Below are positions 63,503 through 64,000 of a stretch of 64,000 bases of DNA, piece after piece (positions within the stretch are counted from its first letter, which is position 1; each line of letters starts with the position of its first letter). The notes below the pieces were generated by a model, which made no database searches, was not told the DNA's origin, and saw only the letters and a list, made by a program, of their open reading frames with translations. A program made the translations under genes and the position numbers. The DNA comes from Salinimicrobium sp049680855 (GTDB lineage Bacteria > Bacteroidota > Bacteroidia > Flavobacteriales > Flavobacteriaceae). Location: positions 56,229-120,228 of the forward strand of contig NZ_JBMPGS010000007.1 in the NCBI RefSeq assembly GCF_049680855.1, written 5' to 3'.

Positions 63503-63594
63503 TATTAGGAGAGAATAAGTCATGGCCGCTTATTTATATAGGTTATTTTATCCCGTAAATAGGTGCTGTATAATACTATTATATATATGTATTT

Positions 63595-63700
63595 TGATTT
63601 GGGCGTTGCTTTTTCCTGCTTTGGCGGGAAAAATGCCGGGCTTTACGCTTGTAGTCTCGAAAAAGATCGGGAGCTACCGCTTCAATCCCTAACGCAGGAG
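63595..63700. repeat. Possible dispersed repeat near rRNA-type leader
   Basis: CCGGGCTTTACGCTTGTAGTC... ATCGGGAGCTACCGCTTCAATCCCTAACGC, plus GCTTTGGCGGGAAA, look like a dispersed Flavobacteriia repeat I remember near rRNA genes. Low confidence; only one copy is in the window. A 73-codon minus-strand frame here is probably not a gene. Confidence 0.3.
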
Positions 63701-63869
63701 TTCTATGGGCTAGAGTGTATGTAAGATTTGCAGCTTTCGAATGGGTGAAAATATTAGCATTCCAAAAAAAATTTGAAATCTCCCCTTTCTGAATGTTCAT
63801 GTTTCCAGGGGTTTAGGTTTTAGGGCAGATAATTTCCTAAAGAAATCTAAATTTTTATGAATTTGAGGC

Positions 63870-63899
63870 TTGTGTAATTAAAAAACGGGTGTATATTTG
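63870..63899 (+). promoter_or_regulatory. Strong promoter at right edge, rRNA-operon-like
   Basis: TTG (63870-63872), 19 bases, TATATTTG (63892-63899): a near-ideal Bacteroidota promoter. The following leader (CACCCGCTTTGAGAAACAACAAAGGC) resembles sequences ahead of 16S rRNA genes in flavobacteria. The gene itself would lie beyond 64000. Confidence 0.6.
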
Positions 63900-64000
63900 C
63901 ACCCGCTTTGAGAAACAACAAAGGCATAAGCTAAACGTTGTGAGCTCAGCAGGGGCGGAGGTTTAAAGCGAAAAAGTTCTCTGAAAAATACTTGAAATTT

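Larger units (their letters stand above)
63503..64000. other. Right-edge intergenic region
   Basis: No gene is seen between the DUF4294 stop and the window end. It contains the repeat-like 63595-63700, the promoter at 63870-63899 and about 100 bases of leader. Confidence 0.5.

Noticed and set aside
63579..63800. 73-codon minus-strand frame
   Set aside because: Covers the repeat-like element, no ribosome-binding site or known domain.

Overview
The window is a piece of a Bacteroidota chromosome, most likely a marine Flavobacteriaceae (Gramella/Salegentibacter/Zunongwangia-like). Supporting signs are gliding genes gldF/gldG, SusC/SusD pairs, FecI/FecR-type sigma/anti-sigma regulation, a type IX secretion tail, many 'SC/AC' lipoprotein signal peptides, and promoters of the TAnnTTTG type. 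No tRNA or rRNA gene was seen; a strong promoter and leader at the right edge may belong to an rRNA operon outside the window.

Layout. (1) 1-1491: 3' part of a hybrid histidine kinase. (2) 1492-47372: about 46 kb that I interpret as one integrated, mobilizable genomic island. A 15-nt direct repeat (TTATTTGCCAATACA) lies at the 3' end of mnmE (47358-47372) and again at 1492-1506. A tyrosine integrase, frameshifted, lies next to the mnmE copy with repeated GGTGCAC motifs between. (3) 47373-64000: ordinary chromosome: mnmE, a DUF4870 protein, dnaN, gldG/gldF, a SAM hydrolase-like gene, phoH, purC, cbpM/cbpA, acs, topoisomerase IB, an M42 aminopeptidase and a DUF4294 protein.

Within the island, from the left: a split HipBST-type toxin-antitoxin operon with candidate operators; a decayed 3' end of an hsdR gene; a divergent HxlR regulator/nitroreductase pair; a damaged type I restriction locus (hsdM present, hsdS absent, hsdR without its N-terminus) whose middle is replaced by AT-rich, probably defensive genes; a sigma factor plus nuclease-dead Cas12f-like protein plus two structured RNA units; a large T9SS-exported lipase-like protein; a replication/mobilization block (MobC, frameshifted relaxase, primase, VapE, HTH); and a FecI-FecR-SusC-SusD locus followed by enzymes for gamma-glutamyl and D-amino-acid compounds.

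The most exciting system is 16849-19340: an ECF-like sigma factor with two C-terminal helix-turn-helix segments, one base upstream of a Cas12f/TnpB-family protein that has lost RuvC acidic residues and its whole zinc-ribbon/RuvC-III end, followed by two near-identical structured RNA units that differ after a shared GTGAGT. The layout suggests RNA-guided recruitment of RNA polymerase. I recall recent reports linking nuclease-dead Cas12f homologues to sigma factors in this phylum, but could not check them here. Second in interest are the 335/840-residue membrane gene pair inside the restriction locus and the exported glutamate-racemase-like lipoprotein in the D-amino-acid locus.
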